NCBI RefSeq assembly: GCF_900186865.1
Contig: NZ_LT906480.1
Span: 1,940,001-2,004,000 of the forward strand
DNA length: 64,000 bases
DNA from: Stenotrophomonas maltophilia
GTDB taxonomy: Bacteria; Pseudomonadota; Gammaproteobacteria; Xanthomonadales; Xanthomonadaceae
Reading direction: 5' to 3'
Made by a program: the position numbers and the translations under genes. Below, in pieces: positions 8,702 through 15,388 of this stretch. The notes under the pieces were generated by a model. That model was not told the DNA's origin. It ran no database searches and saw only the letters and a list, made by a program, of their open reading frames with translations. Each line of letters begins with the position of its first letter. The first letter of the stretch is position 1.

Positions 8702-9550
8702 TCAATAGATTGTAAGTCCATCGTTCTCCAGAACATGACGCCTCGCGTCGGATCTTGCGAGCAGGGTGTCCATAAGAAGCTCAAAGTTATCGCTGTGGGG
8801 GGGCGGATCGAGACGGCCTTGACGCGTGTCGAGCTCGCCAATGTAGGCGATTAGATCATCCACACTTTCCCGGTTAATGCAGCAATCGTTGCGTGTGAGG
8901 AGTACGTCGAGTCGCCGCATGCGATAGGCGCGAATCCTGAGATCTTTCGCCACATCTTGGTCGAAGTCGTGTGCTCTGTGGAGGATGGCATTGATTCTGT
9001 TTGAGATGTCTGAATAAATTTCGGAAAATTCGATCGACTCCTCCAAGAATTTTGGTTCAAATGCAATATTCTCGATCTTATTCAGGTCGGCTGAGAGTAG
9101 GTTTGCTGGAGGGATGCGGATCACAATGGTGTCGCCGTCTTGATCGCGCCACATGGGGGTTTCGCGATCCATGACTTCTTTAATGTAACCTTGAATCCAT
9201 GTGAAAAATATTGTCTGGGGCTCTTTAGTGCTTACGCGAAACAGGAAAAATGGTGTGCTGAATTTTTCCATGTAAGCGAGCGATTTCTTTTGGAGTGAGT
9301 AGTTGATCGTGCCCGCGCCGACAGGCTTGAGTGGCTCTTCAGTGCCCTTAATCTGGATGTGGAAAACGGCACCGGTGGCGACGAAGGCATCTTTGCCCAT
9401 CGCATCTTTCAAGCCAGGCGCAAAAATCTCCACCAAAAGATCGATGCCATAGTCGCGTTCGGATAGTTCCCGAACGACCCAGTGATCTGGTAGCTGCGCC
9501 ATGACGGCCTTGACCGCTTTGGTGTCAATGATGTGTGACTGAGTTCTCAT
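8702..9550 (-). CDS. DUF4365 domain protein, predicted PD-(D/E)xK nuclease fold
   Basis: From the ATG at 9550 the product has 282 residues. It shows the DUF4365 pattern: a W-V-V-R-E element, then RDYGIDLLVEI, and about 30 residues later VFHIQIKGTEE, giving the D...E-x-K arrangement of PD-(D/E)xK nucleases. DUF4365 proteins occur alone or fused to other modules in defence and mobile loci; the biochemical activity is unproven. A longer version from TTG at 9736 is possible, but its 62 extra residues do not resemble the family. The gene is clearly poorer in GC than its neighbours, which points to separate acquisition. Confidence 0.7.
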   Translation of the reverse strand: MRTQSHIIDTKAVKAVMAQLPDHWVVRELSERDYGIDLLVEIFAPGLKDAMGKDAFVATGAVFHIQIKGTEEPLKPVGAGTINYSLQKKSLAYMEKFSTPFFLFRVSTKEPQTIFFTWIQGYIKEVMDRETPMWRDQDGDTIVIRIPPANLLSADLNKIENIAFEPKFLEESIEFSEIYSDISNRINAILHRAHDFDQDVAKDLRIRAYRMRRLDVLLTRNDCCINRESVDDLIAYIGELDTRQGRLDPPPHSDNFELLMDTLLARSDARRHVLENDGLTIY

Positions 9551-9938
9551 GTGGAAAGACGTGCCCGAATCTACCGCGCAGCGATAGGCGCGGTAGCTTG
9601 AGTGAGGGTTGGAAAAATCTGACTTGGATACATGCCGAAGGCCAGTGGTGCAGGAATTGGCAGCCTTGTACTTGCCAATGATGCCACAGGCATCAGGCTT
9701 GATCGCGGCATCTAGCATGTAGATCGGCCAGCTCAATGCACGCGTACTCTGACGTGCAGAAAACTCATCCCCTGGGCAGAGACGGTCCAGCCTCGAACGT
9801 GGTGAACAGTGAAGACCGTAGGGACTTGGCTGAAAGTTTGCCCAAATGAGGACGCTCAGGGGTCTTGGGTAGCTGCGCCTTGTTTGGTCGCGACTTGCTA
9901 CCCATTCAATAGTAGAGCCCCGCCGGGGCTCTACGTGG

Positions 9939-10262
9939 TCAATGAAGCGTTCGTTGCCTGGTCGTCGTCGGCTTGGGCGGGGGGCTGAGTCCCCGTCGAT
10001 CAGCGAGCAGTTGGTCCAAGGGAGCCAGATCCTCTTTTACCTCCACGCGTTCCTTGGTTGTAGGGGCGGGCCGTGGCTGAGGGCGAGGCCCGTCGTGAAT
10101 GAGGTCGCCTGGGTTTCCGCCTGCGCGCTGGCGCAGAACCTCGGCGGCGACCTCCAAGGCCACTCGAACATCTTCTGAGCGCTCTCGCTGAGAACGCTGA
10201 GCCGCTCGTTCGATGGTGCCGCTTAAAACGAGCGCGGCGATTCGGGTTTGTGGGTCAGTCAT
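9939..10262 (-). CDS. Hypothetical protein, island cargo
   Basis: The 107-residue product starts MTDPQTRIAAL. GGAGG lies a few bases before the ATG at 10262, which is why I prefer it to the longer frame from 10343. The N-terminal half is helical and charged (IERAAQRSQRERSEDV); the C-terminal half is rich in proline, arginine and threonine and probably disordered. I do not recognise a family. The position near the relaxase and its charge would fit an accessory mobilization or DNA-binding protein, but nothing in the sequence proves this. Confidence 0.6.
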   Translation of the reverse strand: MTDPQTRIAALVLSGTIERAAQRSQRERSEDVRVALEVAAEVLRQRAGGNPGDLIHDGPRPQPRPAPTTKERVEVKEDLAPLDQLLADRRGLSPPPKPTTTRQRTLH

Positions 10263-10548
10263 GGGGCCTCCATCGTTGGTGTGTGCCCGTAGCCAACCAG
10301 CTAAGTGAAAATTAGCAAGGGCACTCAGCAGGGAATTGCGCACAAAATTGCTGGTTAGTCGGAAAGGACTTGCTGGTTTGTGACCGGCCTTTGGAAAGCC
10401 GTCTGCAGCCGCACCGCCGGTCCTTCAACGCCTACAGGCTCGACCGACGCCCAATGACGATGGCCCTGACTTAGATACCTAAAGATTTCCGCAGCGGAGT
10501 CGATAGGGGCATAAGAGGGCCTTGCCCACCATTCGCGACGAGGACAGG

Positions 10549-11355
10549 ATGTCAATGAAGAAATTGGTTCTAAGCAGTGCGTTCTTGCTTCCAGTGCTCG
10601 CAGGATGCGGTAAGGCCGGAGCGCCGGAGTGCGGCGACGAGATGACCCTGGACCTGGTTCGCAGCATCATCCAGCGAGAATTAGGCGCGGGCAGTGCTGC
10701 CGCCAACTTGAGCGAAGAGCAGCTTCGCAGCGTCCTTCCCATCTCCTTGGCCCACCCGACGAGCTTTGACGAGAAGATCAGCCGCTACAGTTGCCAAGCC
10801 GATCTGACCGTGCCCTTCAACAACCCTGGGCAGGACGTTTACAAGCTGCGGCTTGAATACACCTCTCAGGCGGTCAATGGACAACACTTGGCCGAAGTCC
10901 AGGTACTTCCTGGAGACCTCATTGGCATCGGGGCGGCTATCAGCTCCAATGTCCGGAGCCAAGCACGCGTCGCGGCTCCCGCAGCTGCGGCTCCAATCGA
11001 AGAGTCACAGGTAGTGCAGGTTGATCCTGCTTATGATTCAGCGATGTCGACGAAGGCGGACGATTACCAAGAGCCCAACTCGGACGAGCCGCTGGTCGAT
11101 GCCGCGTCGACTGGGCCCAGCTTTGACTGTGGGAATGCGTCGTCGGCCGTAGAGCAAATGATCTGCGCCGATCCGGATCTGGCCCGGTTGGACAAGCAAA
11201 CCGCAGAGGCGTTTGGTGTCGTCCGGGCCCGTTCGATGGACCCGGGCCAAGTTACGGCGAGTCAAGGACGGTGGCGCAGGACGGTGCGGGACATCTGTGC
11301 TGACGCAGCCTGTATTGAGCAGGCTTACCAAGCGCGATTGGCCGAGTTGAACTAA
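10549..11355 (+). CDS. Lipoprotein with C-terminal LprI-like domain
   Basis: From ATG 10549 the product has 268 residues. It starts with a lipoprotein signal (MKKLVLSSAFLLPVLAGC), so it should be lipidated at that Cys and exported. The central part is unrecognised and includes an Ala/Pro-rich linker. The last 75 residues have the four-cysteine LprI-type pattern: FDCGN, then EQMICADPDLARLD, then WRRTVRDICADAACIEQAY. LprI-like domains include lysozyme inhibitors in mycobacteria and occur in many periplasmic proteins. AGGACAGG precedes the start. It may protect the envelope or serve as an entry or surface factor for the island; this is inference. Confidence 0.7.
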   Translation: MSMKKLVLSSAFLLPVLAGCGKAGAPECGDEMTLDLVRSIIQRELGAGSAAANLSEEQLRSVLPISLAHPTSFDEKISRYSCQADLTVPFNNPGQDVYKLRLEYTSQAVNGQHLAEVQVLPGDLIGIGAAISSNVRSQARVAAPAAAAPIEESQVVQVDPAYDSAMSTKADDYQEPNSDEPLVDAASTGPSFDCGNASSAVEQMICADPDLARLDKQTAEAFGVVRARSMDPGQVTASQGRWRRTVRDICADAACIEQAYQARLAELN

Positions 11356-11369
11356 CCTCCGAGGAAGCT

Positions 11370-11525
11370 ATGTCAGACCGTGACTGCTCAGGGTACCGGC
11401 CTGAGCAGCCCATGGACGACCAGATCAAGAACGCCTCTGGCGAATCGGTTGCGGCCGATAGGGCCCGCTGGAGGGAGTGCTCTCGTCAGAAGGCCTTCGT
11501 GAACTGGCTGCAGTATGCAGGCTAG
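11370..11525 (+). CDS. Small 51-residue hypothetical protein
   Basis: An ATG at 11370, preceded by GAGGAAGCT as a good ribosome binding site, opens 51 codons ending in TAG at 11523-11525. It begins 14 bases after the stop of the lipoprotein gene, so the two are probably co-transcribed. The sequence is hydrophilic with two Cys and a C-terminal RQKAFVNWLQYAG. It matches no family known to me. The good start signal and coupling support a real gene; function is unknown. Confidence 0.5.
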   Translation: MSDRDCSGYRPEQPMDDQIKNASGESVAADRARWRECSRQKAFVNWLQYAG

Positions 11526-11617
11526 GGTAGAGTTGGACACTCCCTTGGACACATTCTGCGAGTGTCCGGGTCTAAAAAACCTAACAACTTCAGGCGGTTG
11601 GATTGGACTGCATAGTG

Positions 11618-11634
11618 TCCCTCTCACTCCGCCA
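11618..11634 (+). other. Candidate attachment site: 3' end of a tRNA(Ser)-type gene
   Basis: The 17 bases read as T, then CCCTC (3' half of a T stem), TCACTCC (3' acceptor strand), G (discriminator) and CCA. This is the architecture of a tRNA 3' end, and a G discriminator fits tRNA-Ser. The upstream T loop and the rest of the tRNA are missing here. Several GGACAC/GTGTCC repeats lie just before it (11533-11620), which could be recombinase arm sites. A terminator follows, as it would for a tRNA. This is consistent with attR of a tRNA-integrated island whose intact tRNA is outside the window. Confidence 0.4.
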
Positions 11635-11646
11635 GATACAAAGAAG

Positions 11647-11678
11647 CGCCTGCAGATCCTCGATCTGCAGGCGTTTTT
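11647..11678 (+). terminator. Rho-independent terminator
   Basis: A perfect 12-bp stem (CGCCTGCAGATC / GATCTGCAGGCG) with a three-base loop is followed by TTTTT. If the preceding tRNA 3' remnant is real, this is the original terminator of that tRNA gene. It also separates the island from the leftward DUF4189 gene. Confidence 0.8.
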
Positions 11679-11708
11679 CTTTATCCGACACTCGCAGCGT
11701 GGAGCTGA

Positions 11709-12170
11709 CTATCCTGGCTGATCGGTGCGGGAGGCAGGCGTTGGCATGGGCGTGGGTGTCATCGCCGGTGCCGAAGCGGGTGTACCCGGCAGCTGTGGCG
11801 GTTCAATGTGGCGAGGTGGAATTTCCCGCCACAGCAACGCAAGCGTGCAGTCGTTGGCACGTTCCCTGCACATTCTTTCGGCCTTCCGCTGCGCGGCGTC
11901 CGCCGTCTTCTCACCCAGTGCAAAGCCCAACGCGATCGTGCCGGTCGCTATGGCCGAATAGCCTTCGCTGGTGGTGCTGGCGGACTGACCGCAATTGCGC
12001 GATCGCGCTGCGCAGTAGTGCAGCGACTGCTGCATCGCAGTGGTGAGGGAAGACTGGTTCATCGAATAGCCGTAGCGGCCATCCTTGTCGTAGGTGATCG
12101 CAGACGCAGCACTTGCGGCTGATGAAACGGACAACAACAGCGCCAGTGAAACTGCATGCTTCCAGTTCAT
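11709..12170 (-). CDS. Secreted DUF4189 family protein
   Basis: From the ATG at 12170, preceded by GAGGAGAGCGTG, the product has 153 residues. It has a clear signal peptide (MNWKHAVSLALLLSVSSAASA). The mature part has the DUF4189 layout of an exported small domain: YGYSMNQSS, a Cys in LHYCAARSRNC, a glycine-poor ATGTIALGFALGEKT strand, and ERMCRERANDC near the end. DUF4189 proteins are periplasmic or secreted and of unknown role. A Pro/Ala-rich tail ends the protein. This is the first gene I consider core chromosome to the right of the island. Confidence 0.7.
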   Translation of the reverse strand: MNWKHAVSLALLLSVSSAASAASAITYDKDGRYGYSMNQSSLTTAMQQSLHYCAARSRNCGQSASTTSEGYSAIATGTIALGFALGEKTADAAQRKAERMCRERANDCTLALLWREIPPRHIEPPQLPGTPASAPAMTPTPMPTPASRTDQPG

Positions 12171-12243
12171 CACGCTCTCCTCTTTTGCCGATGGTGAATC
12201 AACCGGTGAATGTGGCGCAACCCCGCAGGGGGGCGGGGGAGAA

Positions 12244-12270
12244 CGCCTGCAGGCCATTTGCCCGCAGGCG
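12244..12270 (-). terminator. Possible terminator of the zinc TonB receptor gene
   Basis: CGCCTGC (12244-12250) and GCAGGCG (12264-12270) form a stem just after the receptor stop on the minus strand. Only a weak T-rich stretch follows. Confidence 0.4.
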
Positions 12271-12290
12271 CGTACCGACGCGTTCGATCC

Positions 12291-14621
12291 TCAGAGCTTC
12301 ACCGTCACGCCCACCTGGAAACCGCGCCCGGGCAGCGGCGCGATGTACTTCAGCGGCGAGTTGTGCGGCCGTGCTTCTTGATTGAGCAGGTTGCTGCCGT
12401 TGACGAACACCTCCATGCCGGCGATGTAGCTGTTGCGTACCGGCAGCTCACGGCTGACCTGCAGGTCGACCAGGTTGAATGCATCCAGCGGCACTTCCTC
12501 GCTCACGTTGCGGCCGAGGTACTTCTGCGTGTCGTAGTAGGTGCTGGACAGCTGCGCCTTCCAGCCTTCGCGCTGCCACTGCAGGTTGGCACCGTAGCGG
12601 TTGGTCGGCATGTTCGGCAGGTACTCGCCGTCATTGTGGGCACGCAACGAATCGGGGTGATCGGCCTTGTTCTTCACCAGGTCGGCGAAGGCGGACACAT
12701 TCAACGTGCCGTAGCGGCCCAGGTCCAATGCCTGCGAGGCATCGATCTCGAAGCCCTTCACCGTGGTGTCGGTCTGCTTCCAGTACTTCAGCGGCAGGCG
12801 GTTGGCGGTCTGCACCCCCGAGTAACCCAGGTACAGATAGTTCCCGTACTTCATCCGGTACGCGGTGGCCGACAGTTCGAAACCACCGAGGTGGAACAGG
12901 CCGGTCAGTTCCAGATTCTTCGCGCGTTCCGGCTCGAGGTTCTGGTTGCCTTCTTCCTGGGTCATCACCGAATAGTGAGCATTGCTCGCATACAGCTCGT
13001 TGATCTCCGGTGCGCGCTGCGAGGACGAGTAGCGCACCTTGGCGGCGAACAATGGACCGAGCTCGACATACGATCCCAGGCTGTAGCTGTTGAGCCGGTA
13101 GTCGCGGTCCTGCAGTTTCGCGTTGGCGGCATTGCGCGCGGTCTTGAAGCGGCTTGGTTGCAGGTCATGGTCAACGCGCTCGTGGCGCACGCCAGCGTCG
13201 AAACTGGCCCAGCCGAAGTCCAGCGTCTCCTTCAGGAACACCGCGTTGCTGCGGGTGTCGACGTCAGGCAGGTAGCGCAGCGAGCCACTGCCGGTGACAT
13301 CACGCGACTGGTGGCTGAAACCCAGCATGCCGCTGAGCGGACCGACGCGCTGATGGCTGAGCAGCAGCTCGGCCTGGGTGCTCTCGAAATCGTAGTCGTT
13401 GGCGCGGGTGGCACCCAGCCGCTCGCCCGAGGTGTTGTCCAGCTTGGAAACGCGCAGTTCGGCGCGCTCGAACCACGGCAGCGGATCGCGCAGCAGGGCT
13501 TCCAGTGCATAGCGTTCCTGCTTGATCACCACCCCCACCGGCAGCCCGTTGGCATAGTTTGAACCGAACGACAGGTTCTGCATCGAGAACCCCGGCACGC
13601 CGTACTCGCTGTCCTTGGCATCGATGCTGATACCCACGTAACCACGGTCGAAAAACAGGGTCGACCCGAGCGCCACCTGCGAATTTCTCGCGTAGCTGTT
13701 GCCCAACCGGTGATGGTAATCGGGCGTCACGTCGTTGTTGATCTGCTTCTGCACGTACGAAGGCGTGCCGGGTACGTAGGCCGGGTTGACCGGATTGATG
13801 TAGGTGCGGCGCTGCCAGACCGAAGTCGGATTGTTGGTGTAGAAGGAGAAATCGCCGTCGGCCCAGTCCGGGTTTTCGGTCATGAACTGGTCGATGTAGG
13901 GCTGCGACGCCTTGTTGTAGATCTGCTGGACGCGCGCTTCTTTCTGGCAGCTGTCGGCGAGGGCCGAGTTGACACCACCGGAGGCCGGGAACAGCCCGCT
14001 GTTGCAGACGCCGGCCTTGCTGTTGCCGGGAATATCGTAGTGCGAGATGTGCTGGCGCGAGACCTGCAGGTTGGTTGAGATGTTGCGCTGGTTGTTGAAG
14101 TTCATGCGGAAGCCCTGCGCATCGGCGGCGTTGAAGCCCTTGCGCAGGACCAGCTCCATCGACTGGTCCTTGTCTTCCATGCGGCGCGAGATCAGGCCCG
14201 AATCGATCTCCACGCTGCCGCCGATCGCATTGCCGCCGTAGCGCACGGTGTCGGAAGACTTGTTGACGGTGACGCTGCGTACGAACAGCGGATCGAACGG
14301 GATGTTGATGTCGCCGCTGATCGCGTTCATCCCGAGGATGGACTGGCCGTCCTGCAGGATCTGCACGCGGTTGCCGCTGAGGCTGCGGATGACCGGGGCA
14401 CCCGCGTTCGGCCCGAAAGCACTGTTCTGCACGCCGGAGACGTGTTCGAGCAGGCCGCCCAGGGTGCGGTTCTGCGCCTGTGGGTTGTCGACGGTGACCC
14501 GGCTGTCAATACGGGAGGGCTGGCTGGCCTGGACCTGGAGGGTGGGGAGGGTGGGTTCGTCCGCGGCCTGGGCGCTGTGGACGGCGAACAGAAGGGCGGT
14601 AGCAAGGAGATGGCGACGCAT
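12291..14621 (-). CDS. TonB-dependent outer-membrane receptor, probably for zinc (ZnuD-like)
   Basis: This 776-residue protein has a signal peptide (ends SAQA near residue 19), a plug domain (LGGLLEHVSGVQNS, PVIRSLSGNRVQIL, YGGNAIGGSVEID) and a beta-barrel ending in FQVGVTVKL with a terminal Leu rather than the usual aromatic residue. A loop region near residues 200-225 contains Cys pairs, as in some metal receptors. A near-consensus Zur box sits 24-46 bases upstream, so the gene should be derepressed under zinc shortage, like znuD. It stands alone with no inner-membrane partner nearby. The receptor family is firm; the zinc substrate is inferred from the operator and from ZnuD-like features. 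Confidence 0.85.
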   Translation of the reverse strand: MRRHLLATALLFAVHSAQAADEPTLPTLQVQASQPSRIDSRVTVDNPQAQNRTLGGLLEHVSGVQNSAFGPNAGAPVIRSLSGNRVQILQDGQSILGMNAISGDINIPFDPLFVRSVTVNKSSDTVRYGGNAIGGSVEIDSGLISRRMEDKDQSMELVLRKGFNAADAQGFRMNFNNQRNISTNLQVSRQHISHYDIPGNSKAGVCNSGLFPASGGVNSALADSCQKEARVQQIYNKASQPYIDQFMTENPDWADGDFSFYTNNPTSVWQRRTYINPVNPAYVPGTPSYVQKQINNDVTPDYHHRLGNSYARNSQVALGSTLFFDRGYVGISIDAKDSEYGVPGFSMQNLSFGSNYANGLPVGVVIKQERYALEALLRDPLPWFERAELRVSKLDNTSGERLGATRANDYDFESTQAELLLSHQRVGPLSGMLGFSHQSRDVTGSGSLRYLPDVDTRSNAVFLKETLDFGWASFDAGVRHERVDHDLQPSRFKTARNAANAKLQDRDYRLNSYSLGSYVELGPLFAAKVRYSSSQRAPEINELYASNAHYSVMTQEEGNQNLEPERAKNLELTGLFHLGGFELSATAYRMKYGNYLYLGYSGVQTANRLPLKYWKQTDTTVKGFEIDASQALDLGRYGTLNVSAFADLVKNKADHPDSLRAHNDGEYLPNMPTNRYGANLQWQREGWKAQLSSTYYDTQKYLGRNVSEEVPLDAFNLVDLQVSRELPVRNSYIAGMEVFVNGSNLLNQEARPHNSPLKYIAPLPGRGFQVGVTVKL

Positions 14622-14644
14622 GGCGAGGTCCGTGAAATTGACGT

Positions 14645-14667
14645 GAAATGTTATAACGTAACTATTC
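14645..14667 (-). promoter_or_regulatory. Zur box (zinc uptake repressor site)
   Basis: The 23-bp palindrome begins GAAATGTTATA and ends GTAACTATTC. It matches 18 of 22 defined positions of the gammaproteobacterial Zur consensus (GAAATGTTATA-N-TATAACATTTC). It lies 24 bases upstream of the ATG of the divergent-facing TonB receptor gene, where a repressor would block RNA polymerase. Confidence 0.75.
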
Positions 14668-14847
14668 AGGTCAACAAGAGCGGAAACCGCCTCGATTCAA
14701 TGGGGCAGGGTGCTTTGGCCTCTCGGGATGGGACGGAGTCTCCCTCGTTCAGCGCACCGCCTTGCGCGTGCTGCTGGCGACCGGCACGATCTGGGCACTG
14801 CCCCGCAACGCCCCACGCAGAGCTTCCTCATTCAAACGGAGCCCCGT

Positions 14848-15330
14848 ATGAAGCTGTTGTCCGCTGTGTTGTTGTCTGCGCTTTCGCTCTCCGCCGTTCC
14901 GGCGCTGGCGGTGGAAGCTTCGCCCTCACCGCTGCTGGGGCGCTGGTCGCTGGATATCGCCACGTCTGCGTTACCCGAAGCACAGCGCCCGAAGCAGGTG
15001 GTGCTGGAGTTCAAGGACGCCGGTGCGGGGCGGTGGAGTTCACACGTTGACATCGTCCTGCACGACGGCAAGACCATGAAATCCGACGGCACGTTGGCGC
15101 TCGACGGTACGCCGGGGCCCTTGTCCGGCACCTACGGCGCGGACAAGGCCAACCTGAAACTGCCGGCGCCGAATACCCTGGTGATGCAGCTGGTGGACCA
15201 CGGTACGCCGGCCTCCACCCGCATCTATACCGTGGCGGCCGACCGTACGACGATGACCGAGACCAAGGCGTTCTACGGCCACGACGGCACGCCGATCCTG
15301 CAGACCAACCTGTTCAAGCGGATACCGTAG
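14848..15330 (+). CDS. Exported hypothetical protein, small beta-rich
   Basis: From ATG 14848, with GGAG upstream, the product has 160 residues. It starts with a signal peptide (MKLLSAVLLSALSLSAVPALA). The mature part begins SPLLGRWSLDIATSALPEAQRPK and has alternating strands with short polar loops, resembling small lipocalin-like stress proteins of unknown role in xanthomonads. I do not recognise a named family. It stands between the TonB receptor and the convergent aceE. Confidence 0.65.
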   Translation: MKLLSAVLLSALSLSAVPALAVEASPSPLLGRWSLDIATSALPEAQRPKQVVLEFKDAGAGRWSSHVDIVLHDGKTMKSDGTLALDGTPGPLSGTYGADKANLKLPAPNTLVMQLVDHGTPASTRIYTVAADRTTMTETKAFYGHDGTPILQTNLFKRIP

Positions 15331-15388
15331 CGGCGCCGCCTGCGCCATGCCCACGGGGAGGGAATCCGCGGGCATGGCACCGGCAGCC

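Larger units (their letters stand above)
1..11634. mobile_element. Right-hand part of a mobilizable genomic island
   Basis: The segment combines a putative defence operon, a MobQ relaxase with a TraD-like partner and candidate oriT, and several accessory genes with no housekeeping function. Its base composition is visibly lower in GC than the following core genes, most clearly around 8.7 to 9.7 kb. It ends at a stretch that fits the 3' end of a tRNA followed directly by a terminator, as expected of a tRNA-integrated island. No integrase, replication gene or type IV secretion gene is visible, so the left end lies outside the window and transfer would need a helper. The boundary and the type of element are inferred. 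Confidence 0.6.

Noticed and set aside
1..11634. Integrase or excisionase gene for the island
   Set aside because: No tyrosine or serine recombinase motif was found in any readable gene of this region; it must lie to the left if it exists.
15331..15388. Terminator between the exported protein gene and aceE
   Set aside because: CATGCCC and GGGCATG could pair, but the loop is long and there is no T tract.
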